Shown: positions 31,028 to 41,124, counted from the stretch's first letter. The stretch: 42,936 nucleotides of DNA from a virus (IMGVR_UViG_3300032092_000069:1-42936); one strand, 5' to 3'. The notes: a model not told the origin generated them from the letters alone. Made by a program: numbers and translations.

Positions 31028-34000
31028 TGATAAACGCATGTCCAGGGGGACCAGAATGGAACAAACTAGTTAAAGCTGTAGGTGAATTTGAAGCTTACAG
31101 AGATTATATTGAGAACGGAGAAACAATACGTTCTCCTAAAGATGTTCTTCTTAAATTAAACAAGCCTGTCAAATCTGAAGTATTGTCTAGAGTAGATTCT
31201 TCAGAGAAGAAATTAATGACTCAAGAATTTGCTAATGAGTTAATACTTTTTCTTAATAAAAAATTTGGAATACAGGGTGCTGTTATTAATGATCCCTCAG
31301 AAAGATGGAAAGGTAAGCTTGTAAACTTTGAAACACCGACTATAAACTTAGCTTATGCTGAGATGAGTGACGGTTTTCATGAGTATGCACATCCTTTTTT
31401 AGCATCATTGAGAAAAGAAAACTCTAAACTTTTTGATAACTTGTATAAGCAATTAACAGAATCTCCTGAATGGGATGAGATTTCAAAAGCTGCTACAAAA
31501 AAAGTAGAGACGTTTTATCCAGAACTTTCTGGAAAAGTAAAACTTAATGATTTTAAAGAAGAAGTACTTGCTACAGCTATTGGTTATGCTGCTGAAAAAA
31601 ATATCTTAGACAAGCAAGAGAAAATTAGCAAAAACTTAGGATCCTTTTTAGAAAAAATATTTGAATGGTTAAATAAGTTCTTTATAGACTTGTTTAATTA
31701 TAAAGCAGTAACTCAAACACTAAATGAGAACACATCTTTAGCTCAGATAATTGATTGGACTACAGATACTAAAACAAAATTTATTCTATCTGATAACTGG
31801 AGAAGTGCATATGATGAAGAAATAGATATAGAAGAAGCTTCTGGGGTTATTGTTACAGATGAAGCTATCTATGATTTAGAAGAGTCGCTTACAACTGATT
31901 TAAGTAATGAACTTGAAACTAATCCAAAATTATCTCCAGAAGAATATCTTAAAGTATGGCTTGCTAAACGCTACAAATCACCTAAAAAAGAATATATTCC
32001 TAGAGCTGCAAATAAGAAAAAGCTACTAGATGAATTTGTAGAATCTTTTCTTAAAAGAAGTATAACAAACGCATACACTCTTCAAGGTATTGACTTAAAA
32101 GATGTTAGTATTAATAAGAAATTAATAGCAGAATTTTCAAAAGTAATTAATCCTATAGAACTTGAGTTTAAGTTTTCTAGTTATTTAGCAAAGAAAGGGA
32201 ATGTAGTATTATCACTATCACAACCTTTTGCTATAATAAAAGAAATAACTTCTATAGATAAGAGTGGTGTAGAAAGAAAAAACTTTAATATTAATATACC
32301 CATCAATAAAGCAGAAGCAGAAGCTGTAACTGAATTTCAAAAGTATTTAAAAAGTAAGTTCCCAAAAGAAAAGTCCATGTCTGCTGATAGAATCAAAGAC
32401 GAATATGAGATGTGGGTAACTGATACTTTTGGATTAAATTGGGTAGAAACACAAGGACACGATAGATACGGATTTGATAGAGCTATCAAAAACCCATCAT
32501 CTAAGAAAATAACTTTCCGAAGAATTTCTTTAGTCGATGATTATTATTCTACTAAAGGTCACAATTTAAAAGTAGTAGGTACAAGTGTTTCAGGACCTGG
32601 TATAGCTTGGTTTGTTAATTCAACTATTAATGGTGACAGATATGATCATGAGTTTCAGTCAGATATGTTACCTGAAGTAAATAAAGCTTTTGAAGAAGGT
32701 CAGTATGATGCTTATACTGCAGACTTAATTAACATGAGTGAAAAAGATAAGAAAGACAAAATAGAACTTTCTGCTCGAATAGACACTCAAAAGATGTTAG
32801 CATTTGGTAATGATCCATTACTTTCATTCACTAAACTTAATAGAGACATTATTTATGGTGATGATCCTACTCCATTTTATACTGATTCAGATATGAAAGC
32901 AAGTATGGATGTATTAAAATCAGAAATAGATGTTAAGTCAAGAGAGATTAGAGATAGAGGAAAAACTATTGCAAATAGTATATTCTATGATAAGATAAAT
33001 TTAGCTTTTTACACTATCCTATCAGGTAAAAAATCAAAAGAAAAAGAACAATTACTAGAATGGATTTCTAAAATTGAAGTTGTTGACCCTTATCTCGATC
33101 CCTATAAAGAGTCGCTCAGTTATGATACATATGATACAGATGATCTTCCTTTTAGTAAAATTGAAGAACAGTCTTCTCATATACTAATAGGTTCAGGTTC
33201 AAGCGTTGAAGGAAATCCTATAAGATATTATATTAAAAGAGAATTTTTAGAAGAGCTTCCTCAAAGTATAAAAGATGTGGTTAGAATTAACAATGAATGG
33301 GCAGCATCAAATTCTCCATTAGCACCTCCTTTTAAAAATTTAGAAAACGCTTTATCAGCATTAGCCTTACCATTTATTACAAATTTTGCTACAAAAAGTA
33401 TTTCACTAAAATCATATCCTGCGTTAAAAGCAAAAAAATTACAATGGAAAGACTCAACTGAAAAATTATTTAAAGCTTATAGCAAAACTAAAAGAGATTT
33501 TAATAGCGCGCTGTTTAAGAAAGATTTGTATGCAAACGAAGATACGCTTTTAAAAATATTAAATTACTATAGGGATCAATATCAAAGAAGACTAGCATTT
33601 TACCAAAGTCTCTATACAGAAGCTTTGGAAACTGCAAAAACACAAGCAACTGGAGAACAAACAAAAGATCCTCAGTATGACAGATACAAAAAATACAGCG
33701 ATCTTTACTACAAGATGTTTTCTATTCAAATAGGACTATCTGTAAATCAAGCTAAAACAGAAGGTAGAGATTATTATTACCTACCTACAGGAGAATCTAT
33801 GGTTTTGATAGAAGGTAATAGTGCTGCTGAGAATATATATTTAACTCCTGATGAAGCAAAAAATAAACCCAGTAATCTGAGTTTGAGAGATGTTGTACAA
33901 AAATATGTAGAGCAAAATACACCTGAAAGTACAGAAGTTGTAAAAAGATATTTAGACAGAGCTTCAATTGATTACTCAGGATTTACAACAATTTATGATT

Positions 34001-37000
34001 TTGTAGATGCTTTGTATAATAATAACTCATTTATATCTTCAGATGAACTTAGAGACTTTGGAAAAACTATACCTAGCACAGTTTCTGCAGGACCGTTTAA
34101 TAATGCATTAAGAGAATTTGCAAAAAAGAATAATATAAAACTCTCTATTGAAAAACCAGAATGGAGTAATGCAGATCTAATTAAAGTAGATATTTCAGAA
34201 TACACTATTAAACCTATAGAAAGATTTAGTAAGCTAGAAGAATCTGTAGATGATATGATCGCAGATATGATTGAGACTACACCTGGTCTTAGTACATATT
34301 CTAGTAAGATAGAACTTACGCCTATAGAGACAGATGTAAGGAAAGCAAACGGTCTTGTTCAAGCTATGGTGCAACAGTTATCTAGTAGACTCAGTGTTCC
34401 ATACGAGTTTGTAACTACTGATGAAGCTAGAACCATATTAGAGAATGCTGGTAAACCATTTACCAGTCAAGCAGGTTTCTATGTAGGTGGTAAAGTATAT
34501 TTAGTAGCTGAACAGTTGAATCTAGAAACAGCTATTCACGAATTTAGTCACCCGTTTGTTAGAGCAATCCAACAAGAGAACCCTGAACTATTTGAGAAGT
34601 TGTTTAATGACTTGAGTCTTTCGGCAGAAGGTCAAAAAGTATTAGATACAACTGAGAAACTCTATGGTAAAGAAGATCCGTTGTTTAAAGAAGAAGCAAT
34701 CGTAAGAGCATTGACTCGCGCTGCAAAACTTAAAATGACAGGAGCACTAGAGGCAACAGAAAACAAAGCGTTTAAATCTTTAGTTGGTAGAATCCTATAT
34801 GCAATTAAACAAGCATTTAGAAAATACTTTGGTAAGAGAGTAGAAGTATCTAATCTAGATGTAGATACTACAATAGATGATCTTAGTGAAATGTTATTAT
34901 CTGCAGATCAAATTGCGTTTGATGTAGAAGCTGTAAGTCAGGATGATGTAATTGCGGAAGAGAGACGTGTCAAAGAAGAGATAGATACATTCTTGAATAT
35001 TGGAAACACAGACTCGGGAGCTATTGCAATCAAGTCAATGATCTCTGATCTAACACGTATATCAAGAGAGCACATAGATAGACTTGTAAAGAACCGCAAT
35101 CTTAAAGAGATGGCAGAAATTCTTAAGTCTGGATACGATGAGTCTGATTATAAAAGTATCGTTAGCAACCTAAGTCAGTATCAAAAAGAACTTGAGGATG
35201 GAATGCTAGACGCTGCACAAAGACTAGAGTATGAAACACAGAGAGCAACCGCTCTTGTAAATTCTCTATATAGAATAAAGTATATGAGCTCCAAGATGGT
35301 GCTTCATATGAAAGAACTGTTGAAAGAAGAAAGTAGTCCAGAGAACGTAAAGAAGTTTTACTACTATAATCAATTAGTAGAAGACTGGTCTAAGATCATA
35401 GAAAGGATCAAAGGTGAGATGACTAGAGAGGATGTTGTAACTGGTCCAGTTGTAGACTTAATAGGAAACATAGAAAGCTTATTGAATACCGCTAAGAAAT
35501 TAGATGTTCAAATGAGCTTTGAAGGATCTGTTACGTTGTTGAAAGAAACATTACAACCTCTTACAGCAAAAGTAAAAGACTACTACGAAAAAATTATCGC
35601 TGAACTTGAAAAGAAAGGAGCACCTGAAAGATTACTAAACAGATATAAAGAAGAATACAAACAAGCTTCTTTAAATGAAGGTGATCTTAGAGAATGGTTA
35701 TCTGGACAACGTGGTGACACACATGCTATTAGTGCATGGTTAGAGTCATTTATGAATATCCAGGATCCTGTTGTATTTGGTTTAGCTAAATACATCAACG
35801 ATAATATTAGTGAAGTACTAGTTAAAGCACAACAAAGACAGAATAGTATTTTGATGAGTCTTGAACCAATGCTCCGAAATGCAGGACTTGGATTAAAAGA
35901 TTACGAAGCTCTACATAAGATGGTTACCTATAAAGAGAAAGAACCTATCTATGATTCTGAAGGTAACTATGTAGAAAGAGAAAGGTATGCGTTCTTGCAT
36001 CACTTAAAAGGATGGAGAGCAGAGATCGGAAAACTACAAGATCAAATACGAGAAGCAGAAAAGAAACGTGTAGAGACTGGTGATAGCACTGAAACAGATG
36101 CACTACGTGCAGAGTTGAATAAGTTATTACACGAACAGTTCTATAACGATTACGATTCTAGAGTATTTGCATCAGAAGCTTTGTTTACAAAAGATGAAAT
36201 TGGTAAGAAAGCATATATCGCTAGACAGAATATTCTAAACAAACTTAGAAACTTAGATGCTACAATCAAACAAAAAACAGATTTGTATGACAGTGAGTTT
36301 CAAGCTGAGAGAGATCTACACTGGCAAGAATATGCTGAGTTATATGCATACTCATATCCCGATGGTACATTGAAACAACCGGGTACAGATGATTATGAGA
36401 TTACAAAAAGATTGCTCGAGCACAGAGAAGCATCAAGAGAATTCTACGAGTGGGTTCCTATCAAAGGTATGTTCCAAGGATCACTAAGATCTTATGAAGA
36501 ACAACTTAGAGTACAAGGTATCACTGGTAAAGAGTTTGATGAAAAAAGAAACGAGTGGATTGAGAACAACACAAAGGTTAAAATCAAACCTCAGTTTTGG
36601 CAAGACGTTCAAGATCTTATTGAACAATTAAAAGTTCTAAAAGGATCTATGCCTGTAGATATGGTTTCTCAAATGGATCTTGATGAACTGTTTAAGGAAC
36701 TTAATGATCAGATGAGCGCGTTCCGTGATGAAGATGGTCAACCAGATGCGTTGATTATGAGCGAAGCTAAACTTGATCGTATCTTAGAGCTTGATCAAAA
36801 AATTGCATCAGCAAGAGCATCACTAGCAGCATACACAGGAATTACTGAAGAGCAAGAAGAATTCAGAAAAGAGTTTGCAAGAAAAGCAACTGAGTATGTT
36901 GAATCAAAGTTTGACCCTCTTAGTATGGATATGGAGCAGTACACAGAACTTTACAATGAGTTCCGTGATCTTAATCCAGACGATACTGCATACTATGATG

Positions 37001-39645
37001 AGATTACAGATGCAATGGGAAGTGGTGAAGGAGATCCTACAATTAAAGAAGCAGTCTCTGATATACTTTTGAAATTGAATGCTTTGAGAAGTAGAACTGC
37101 AACTAAGCAGTATATCACTAAAGTAAATTCATTTATCAAAACAGCAGCAGACGGAACTGGTATTAAACCAAGCACTCTGAAAAACAGAATGGGTGTAGGA
37201 CAATTTGATAGTACTAACATAAATACTCTATTAGATGATATACCTTTCCTGGAGAGTTTATTTGCAGAGAGTCCTGAGTTTGAAAAATGGTTCTCAGCAA
37301 ATCACCAAAAGAGAACTTTTGTATACGAGTATGGTCCTAACAAGGGTAGCGAAAAAACATCTTACAAGAGATCAAGTGCTTGGAGTGTAACAAGACCTAA
37401 TAGTGAAGAGTACTACGAGAAGACAGATCTATATGATGATGCAGGAAACGTAATAGAACAAATTTCAGGTGTCCCAACTAACAAGTTTTGGAGACGTCAG
37501 CTTAAAGATGAGTACAGAACAAAACGTGTTACATTCCAAGAAGCGCTTGAAATGGGAGACGTTAGTCTAGCTACAGTCGATGAGCAAGGAAGATGGTTAC
37601 CAAAACCAGATAGTAAGTATAGAAATGATGAGTACTATAGATTAAAAACAACCAATAGAACTCAGTTTGATCTATTGAATAATTTACATCTGTATCATCA
37701 GCAGAATCAAGAAGGTCTTAATAAGAATGCAAGACTTGGTGTTTACTTACCTAGATTTAGAAAAGATAACTATGAATCAATAGTATCTGGTGAAGCTAAG
37801 GATAAAGTAACATCAATGATTAAAAACTTCAAAGCATCATTTACAAAAGCTGCGGATGATTATGAAGAAGGATACAATGCAGAAAACCAAGTAACATATG
37901 TAACACTTGACATGTTTGACTCTCAAGTATCAGGTATTCCTATTATGGGTAGAGCAGACTTGAGTATCGAAGAAACATCTGAAGATACCATCATGGGTAT
38001 GATGAGATACATGTTATCAGCAGAGCGTCAGAAGAAACTTATTGAGATTAATCCTAATGTAAGAGCAATCCAAAAAGTAGTTAATGACGAAGTTGGTGGT
38101 ATCAAAGATATGTTGACGGCTAACAAACAAGACTACTTGACAAGAGGTATTACAAATTTTGCTACACGTAAAGGACGTTCTGTTAGATCACAAGTAATCA
38201 ATGCTATGATTGAACGGGAGCTAGAAGGTAAACAACTAGTCGGTGTTACTGAGAATCTAGCATGGGCAAACAAACTCGCAGGTAACTTGATGAAGATGTC
38301 ATCATTTGCATTCTTTGCATTTGATGCAGCATCAGCACTGAAAAACGCATTCAACGCTCAGTTCCAGTCAGTTATAGCTGCAGCGGGTGGTGATAATTTA
38401 GATCTAACAAGTCTTTCTAAAGGTGCATATTGGGCACAGTTTGCAACAAGTCAGATATCATTTGAAGTATATAAGTTCGGACCGAAGTCACTTAATGTTC
38501 AGTTAGTAGAGATGTTTGATCCTGAAGCAACACGTTTTGATAAAGACGCTGGACGCAAGTTTTCTGAAAGCGCTACTCGCACATTAACACGTGACGTTGC
38601 TAACATGCAATGGTTTACAAACTTTAGATCTTGGACACAGCTAAACTCGGTACTACAGTTGTTTGGTGGAATGATGAATCACCAAAAGGTTAATCAGACT
38701 ATCAATGGTGTATCTAGAGAGATAGCGTACATAGACGCTTGGGAAATCAAAGACGGTCAACTAACTCTTAAAGAAGGTATTGACAAATCTTGGGACGTAG
38801 GTGGTAAAAAGTTCTTAGAGGTACGTAATAAAGTTCAAGCTGCTAACAAAAACTTGAACGGATCACTCTCAAAGATGGATCAACCTATGGCAAATAGATA
38901 CCTCCTATATAGAATGGTAGCTTATATGAAGACGTGGTTTACTCGTCAGTTCATGTCAAGATGGGGATTCCGTGGTAACTGGAAGAATCCAGGAGCACGT
39001 TGGGATGTACAAGCAAATGACATGACTATTGGTTACTATGTTCAAGCACTTGACACACTAAGACGCGGTATTACTACACTAGGTGCGGACTTTAAGTATA
39101 TGACTCCTAGAGAGATAGCAGCAGCTAAAAAGGTGATGACCGAAATGGGTATCATATTATTAGGTTCTGCTCTAATAGGTCTATTGTTTGATTACGATGA
39201 TGATGATGAAGATCGTTTTGCTAAACTTAGAGAGAATTCTGGTCCATTACCCGGATTTCTTGTAGCAGACTCTGCATTTGAGTTTAATGCATCTGGTTGG
39301 TTAGAAAATCAAGCGTTGTTCTTAGCTAAAACAACCATGAACGAGCTTGAAGCTATGACACCTATGTTTGGATATGATGATTATATCAACATGTTAAAGC
39401 TAGATTCTGTAGCAGTTAGTAGTACGGTTGTTAATATGGGTAAAACCTTACAAGCAATCACTCAGTTGTTGTTACAAGATCCTAGTGCACGGTACAAACG
39501 TGCAGTTGGACCATATGAGTGGCAGCAAGAAGGAGACTACAAAACTCTTAACTACTTGTTAAAATCTGTGGGATTATCAGGTAAAATTATTGATCCGGTT
39601 AACGCACTTAAAAACTTTGAAAGTGCACAAAATCGTTTCAAATGA
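31027..39645 (+). CDS. Giant multidomain protein (2872 aa) with two zincin-like metalloprotease domains
   Basis: The start codon overlaps the polymerase stop (TAATG). Two copies of one zincin-like domain are present. Copy 1 has H118-E-Y-A-H122, then FKEE with E178/E179, then an amphipathic helix (EKIFEWLNKFF). Copy 2 has H1171-E-F-S-H1175, FKEE with E1222/E1223, and a similar helix (ILYAIKQAFRKYFG). HExxH plus a downstream Glu is the zinc site of gluzincin-type proteases; activity is inferred. Residues about 1320-2100 are charged and mostly helical, probably coiled coil. Residues about 2380-2720 are rich in aromatic residues and include a likely membrane span (GIILLGSALIGLLF, about 2707) followed by DYDDDDED. 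Codon use changes near 34.2 kb, so the first 1070 residues may have been added. The end is TGA. Likely an injected or capsid-interior protein; targets are unknown. Confidence 0.75.
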   Translation: MINACPGGPEWNKLVKAVGEFEAYRDYIENGETIRSPKDVLLKLNKPVKSEVLSRVDSSEKKLMTQEFANELILFLNKKFGIQGAVINDPSERWKGKLVNFETPTINLAYAEMSDGFHEYAHPFLASLRKENSKLFDNLYKQLTESPEWDEISKAATKKVETFYPELSGKVKLNDFKEEVLATAIGYAAEKNILDKQEKISKNLGSFLEKIFEWLNKFFIDLFNYKAVTQTLNENTSLAQIIDWTTDTKTKFILSDNWRSAYDEEIDIEEASGVIVTDEAIYDLEESLTTDLSNELETNPKLSPEEYLKVWLAKRYKSPKKEYIPRAANKKKLLDEFVESFLKRSITNAYTLQGIDLKDVSINKKLIAEFSKVINPIELEFKFSSYLAKKGNVVLSLSQPFAIIKEITSIDKSGVERKNFNINIPINKAEAEAVTEFQKYLKSKFPKEKSMSADRIKDEYEMWVTDTFGLNWVETQGHDRYGFDRAIKNPSSKKITFRRISLVDDYYSTKGHNLKVVGTSVSGPGIAWFVNSTINGDRYDHEFQSDMLPEVNKAFEEGQYDAYTADLINMSEKDKKDKIELSARIDTQKMLAFGNDPLLSFTKLNRDIIYGDDPTPFYTDSDMKASMDVLKSEIDVKSREIRDRGKTIANSIFYDKINLAFYTILSGKKSKEKEQLLEWISKIEVVDPYLDPYKESLSYDTYDTDDLPFSKIEEQSSHILIGSGSSVEGNPIRYYIKREFLEELPQSIKDVVRINNEWAASNSPLAPPFKNLENALSALALPFITNFATKSISLKSYPALKAKKLQWKDSTEKLFKAYSKTKRDFNSALFKKDLYANEDTLLKILNYYRDQYQRRLAFYQSLYTEALETAKTQATGEQTKDPQYDRYKKYSDLYYKMFSIQIGLSVNQAKTEGRDYYYLPTGESMVLIEGNSAAENIYLTPDEAKNKPSNLSLRDVVQKYVEQNTPESTEVVKRYLDRASIDYSGFTTIYDFVDALYNNNSFISSDELRDFGKTIPSTVSAGPFNNALREFAKKNNIKLSIEKPEWSNADLIKVDISEYTIKPIERFSKLEESVDDMIADMIETTPGLSTYSSKIELTPIETDVRKANGLVQAMVQQLSSRLSVPYEFVTTDEARTILENAGKPFTSQAGFYVGGKVYLVAEQLNLETAIHEFSHPFVRAIQQENPELFEKLFNDLSLSAEGQKVLDTTEKLYGKEDPLFKEEAIVRALTRAAKLKMTGALEATENKAFKSLVGRILYAIKQAFRKYFGKRVEVSNLDVDTTIDDLSEMLLSADQIAFDVEAVSQDDVIAEERRVKEEIDTFLNIGNTDSGAIAIKSMISDLTRISREHIDRLVKNRNLKEMAEILKSGYDESDYKSIVSNLSQYQKELEDGMLDAAQRLEYETQRATALVNSLYRIKYMSSKMVLHMKELLKEESSPENVKKFYYYNQLVEDWSKIIERIKGEMTREDVVTGPVVDLIGNIESLLNTAKKLDVQMSFEGSVTLLKETLQPLTAKVKDYYEKIIAELEKKGAPERLLNRYKEEYKQASLNEGDLREWLSGQRGDTHAISAWLESFMNIQDPVVFGLAKYINDNISEVLVKAQQRQNSILMSLEPMLRNAGLGLKDYEALHKMVTYKEKEPIYDSEGNYVERERYAFLHHLKGWRAEIGKLQDQIREAEKKRVETGDSTETDALRAELNKLLHEQFYNDYDSRVFASEALFTKDEIGKKAYIARQNILNKLRNLDATIKQKTDLYDSEFQAERDLHWQEYAELYAYSYPDGTLKQPGTDDYEITKRLLEHREASREFYEWVPIKGMFQGSLRSYEEQLRVQGITGKEFDEKRNEWIENNTKVKIKPQFWQDVQDLIEQLKVLKGSMPVDMVSQMDLDELFKELNDQMSAFRDEDGQPDALIMSEAKLDRILELDQKIASARASLAAYTGITEEQEEFRKEFARKATEYVESKFDPLSMDMEQYTELYNEFRDLNPDDTAYYDEITDAMGSGEGDPTIKEAVSDILLKLNALRSRTATKQYITKVNSFIKTAADGTGIKPSTLKNRMGVGQFDSTNINTLLDDIPFLESLFAESPEFEKWFSANHQKRTFVYEYGPNKGSEKTSYKRSSAWSVTRPNSEEYYEKTDLYDDAGNVIEQISGVPTNKFWRRQLKDEYRTKRVTFQEALEMGDVSLATVDEQGRWLPKPDSKYRNDEYYRLKTTNRTQFDLLNNLHLYHQQNQEGLNKNARLGVYLPRFRKDNYESIVSGEAKDKVTSMIKNFKASFTKAADDYEEGYNAENQVTYVTLDMFDSQVSGIPIMGRADLSIEETSEDTIMGMMRYMLSAERQKKLIEINPNVRAIQKVVNDEVGGIKDMLTANKQDYLTRGITNFATRKGRSVRSQVINAMIERELEGKQLVGVTENLAWANKLAGNLMKMSSFAFFAFDAASALKNAFNAQFQSVIAAAGGDNLDLTSLSKGAYWAQFATSQISFEVYKFGPKSLNVQLVEMFDPEATRFDKDAGRKFSESATRTLTRDVANMQWFTNFRSWTQLNSVLQLFGGMMNHQKVNQTINGVSREIAYIDAWEIKDGQLTLKEGIDKSWDVGGKKFLEVRNKVQAANKNLNGSLSKMDQPMANRYLLYRMVAYMKTWFTRQFMSRWGFRGNWKNPGARWDVQANDMTIGYYVQALDTLRRGITTLGADFKYMTPREIAAAKKVMTEMGIILLGSALIGLLFDYDDDDEDRFAKLRENSGPLPGFLVADSAFEFNASGWLENQALFLAKTTMNELEAMTPMFGYDDYINMLKLDSVAVSSTVVNMGKTLQAITQLLLQDPSARYKRAVGPYEWQQEGDYKTLNYLLKSVGLSGKIIDPVNALKNFESAQNRFK

Positions 39646-39650
39646 TGCAA

Positions 39651-39683
39651 ATCTTTTGTATATTATATATGTAAACTATTAAG
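39651..39683 (+). promoter_or_regulatory. AT-rich promoter-like element before the tandem paralogs
   Basis: The 48-base gap after the giant gene holds ATCTTTTGTATATTATATAT and then ACTATTAAG (39675-39683), 10 bases before the ATG at 39694. TTGTATAT(A/T)AT also occurs at 4335-4345. This is the longest gap in the rightward block, so a new transcript could begin here. Confidence 0.35.
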
Positions 39684-39693
39684 AATAAACATC

Positions 39694-40092
39694 ATGGCTT
39701 TTATCGACATCTTCAATTTTAAAAAATACTTTGCTAAACCAAGTGACTCACAAGTAGCACGTTACGGACACGTGAATGCTTTATACACAAATTTAAAGAT
39801 TACAGTAGGTTCTTATGATTTTGATATTACTGAGGGAGATTTGACTGTAACTACAAAAGCTGGAGTGATTACTTTTTTAAGTGATATTGCTATGGGTGGA
39901 GCTTCTTTCAACTTAGCAAGTACAGAAATATTACCAAGCTCAGTTATTTTATTGACAATTGGTTCTTCAAATGATGCTGCATTAGTTGCTACAACACGAT
40001 CTGCAGGAACAGGTGATGTCCATATTGTATTACATAATGATGATTCTATTGACGCTGAAGATGTAGTTCTTAACTATTTAATTATCAACTAA
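39694..40092 (+). CDS. Small probable virion protein, paralog A
   Basis: A 132-residue protein whose first 38 or so residues (MAFIDIFNFKKYFAKPSD, then ARYGHVNALY) closely match the next gene; the rest does not. The C-terminal part is predicted by eye to be beta-rich (VTTKAGVITFLSD, SVILLTIGSSN, VVLNYLIIN). A shared N-terminus with unrelated C-termini is typical of proteins anchored to a common virion site that show different surfaces, such as head or tail fibres or decoration proteins. That role is inference. It is followed after one base by its paralog. Confidence 0.7.
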   Translation: MAFIDIFNFKKYFAKPSDSQVARYGHVNALYTNLKITVGSYDFDITEGDLTVTTKAGVITFLSDIAMGGASFNLASTEILPSSVILLTIGSSNDAALVATTRSAGTGDVHIVLHNDDSIDAEDVVLNYLIIN

Positions 40093-40093
40093 G

Positions 40094-40579
40094 ATGGCAT
40101 TTGTAGATATATTTAACTTTAAGAAGTACATCACTAAGCCTAGTGATGCTCTAACAGCACGTGTTGGACATGTCAATGCAGTATATGATGCATTACAACA
40201 ACCTGAAAAAAATTACTATGATGTTGCTATTAAAATAGAACTTGATGGAGATACAAATGAAGTTAAATATACTGTAGTATATAATGAAATTCCATCAACT
40301 CTTAGAGCATTAAGGGTTATAATTAATCAAAATCCTTTAGCTGATGTATTAGATATTGCAATATCTAATAGTCCATCAGGATCTTTAACAACAATTGATT
40401 ACAGTAATGTATCTGTATCGACAAATCAAATTATAACAGGAGCAGGAGCTATGCAAATTATTGATAATCAACAAACTTCCGCAGTTATATATTTAGGAAT
40501 ACAGGGTTACACAACACCGTTTGCAAATATAGAAAGACCTTTGTGGATAAATTTAAGACTTTTTAAAGATTTAATCTAA
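40094..40579 (+). CDS. Small probable virion protein, paralog B
   Basis: A 161-residue protein starting MAFVDIFNFKKYITKPSD, then ARVGHVNAVYDAL, paralogous to the gene before over about 38 residues. The remainder (about 40-161) looks beta-rich (VAIKIELDGDTNEVKYTVVY, ALRVIINQNP) and ends GYTTPFANIERPLWINLRLF. In the shared part most codons differ at the third base (for example GAC/GAT, AAT/AAC, AAA/AAG), so the duplication is old and the peptide is conserved. Its stop overlaps the next start as TAATG. Likely a virion surface or attachment protein; no enzyme motif was found. Confidence 0.7.
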   Translation: MAFVDIFNFKKYITKPSDALTARVGHVNAVYDALQQPEKNYYDVAIKIELDGDTNEVKYTVVYNEIPSTLRALRVIINQNPLADVLDIAISNSPSGSLTTIDYSNVSVSTNQIITGAGAMQIIDNQQTSAVIYLGIQGYTTPFANIERPLWINLRLFKDLI

Positions 40580-41124
40580 TGAAAAAGTACACAGTAGACG
40601 AACTTAAAGCAGAGTTCAAAAAGCATGGTTATGATTGGCCTGTGTTTCAATTAGTTGGTATTAGATCTAATGCTAATCTTAAGAATCAGTTTGATGATCT
40701 TATTGCAGTAATAGAAAAAGATAATATCACTTGGTACACTTGTACTACTAACCCAGGTACTCACTGGTTGCAGAATTTATTGAATCCAAAAGGGGCAGCA
40801 TTATTAGTTCCTGGTCAATGGGATGACTGCTGGCAGGTGGGTATGCACCAAGGTAAGTACGAAGCATTGACTCAGTGTAAAGCAGTTACTGTATATAGAG
40901 ATGGTAACAAGAATGATGTAGCTGAAGAATCTAAGGTTACAGAAACTGGAATCTTTGGTATCAACATTCACCGTGCTAATCCTAGTTTAGTATCTAAGCT
41001 TATAGACAAATGGTCTGCAGGATGTCAAGTACTTAATGATCCAAAACAGTTTGCAGAGTTACTAGGTAAGTGTAAGAAGTCAGGATTCAAGAAGTTTACA
41101 TATACACTTTTAAAAGAGTTCTAA
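40579..41124 (+). CDS. L,D-transpeptidase-like Cys enzyme, probable endolysin
   Basis: The 181-residue product has FGINIHRAN with H131 and, 18 residues later, W145-S146-A-G-C149. This resembles the YkuD active site, H then (S/T)-x-G-C. Enzymes of this fold act on the cross-linking peptides of peptidoglycan. No signal peptide or membrane span is seen, so export would need a holin, and a holin candidate follows at once (TAATG overlap). The cassette of enzyme, two-TM protein and two spanin-like proteins makes an endolysin the best reading. It lacks the Asn or Arg usual after the catalytic Cys (Q150 instead). Other possibilities are a virion-associated peptidase or a phage-specific hydrolase with only a similar motif. 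Confidence 0.65.
   Translation: MKKYTVDELKAEFKKHGYDWPVFQLVGIRSNANLKNQFDDLIAVIEKDNITWYTCTTNPGTHWLQNLLNPKGAALLVPGQWDDCWQVGMHQGKYEALTQCKAVTVYRDGNKNDVAEESKVTETGIFGINIHRANPSLVSKLIDKWSAGCQVLNDPKQFAELLGKCKKSGFKKFTYTLLKEF

Noticed and set aside
39646-39693. A rho-independent terminator after the last giant gene
   Set aside because: The gap is AT-rich but has no stable GC-containing stem followed by a T run; a promoter-like element is the better reading.
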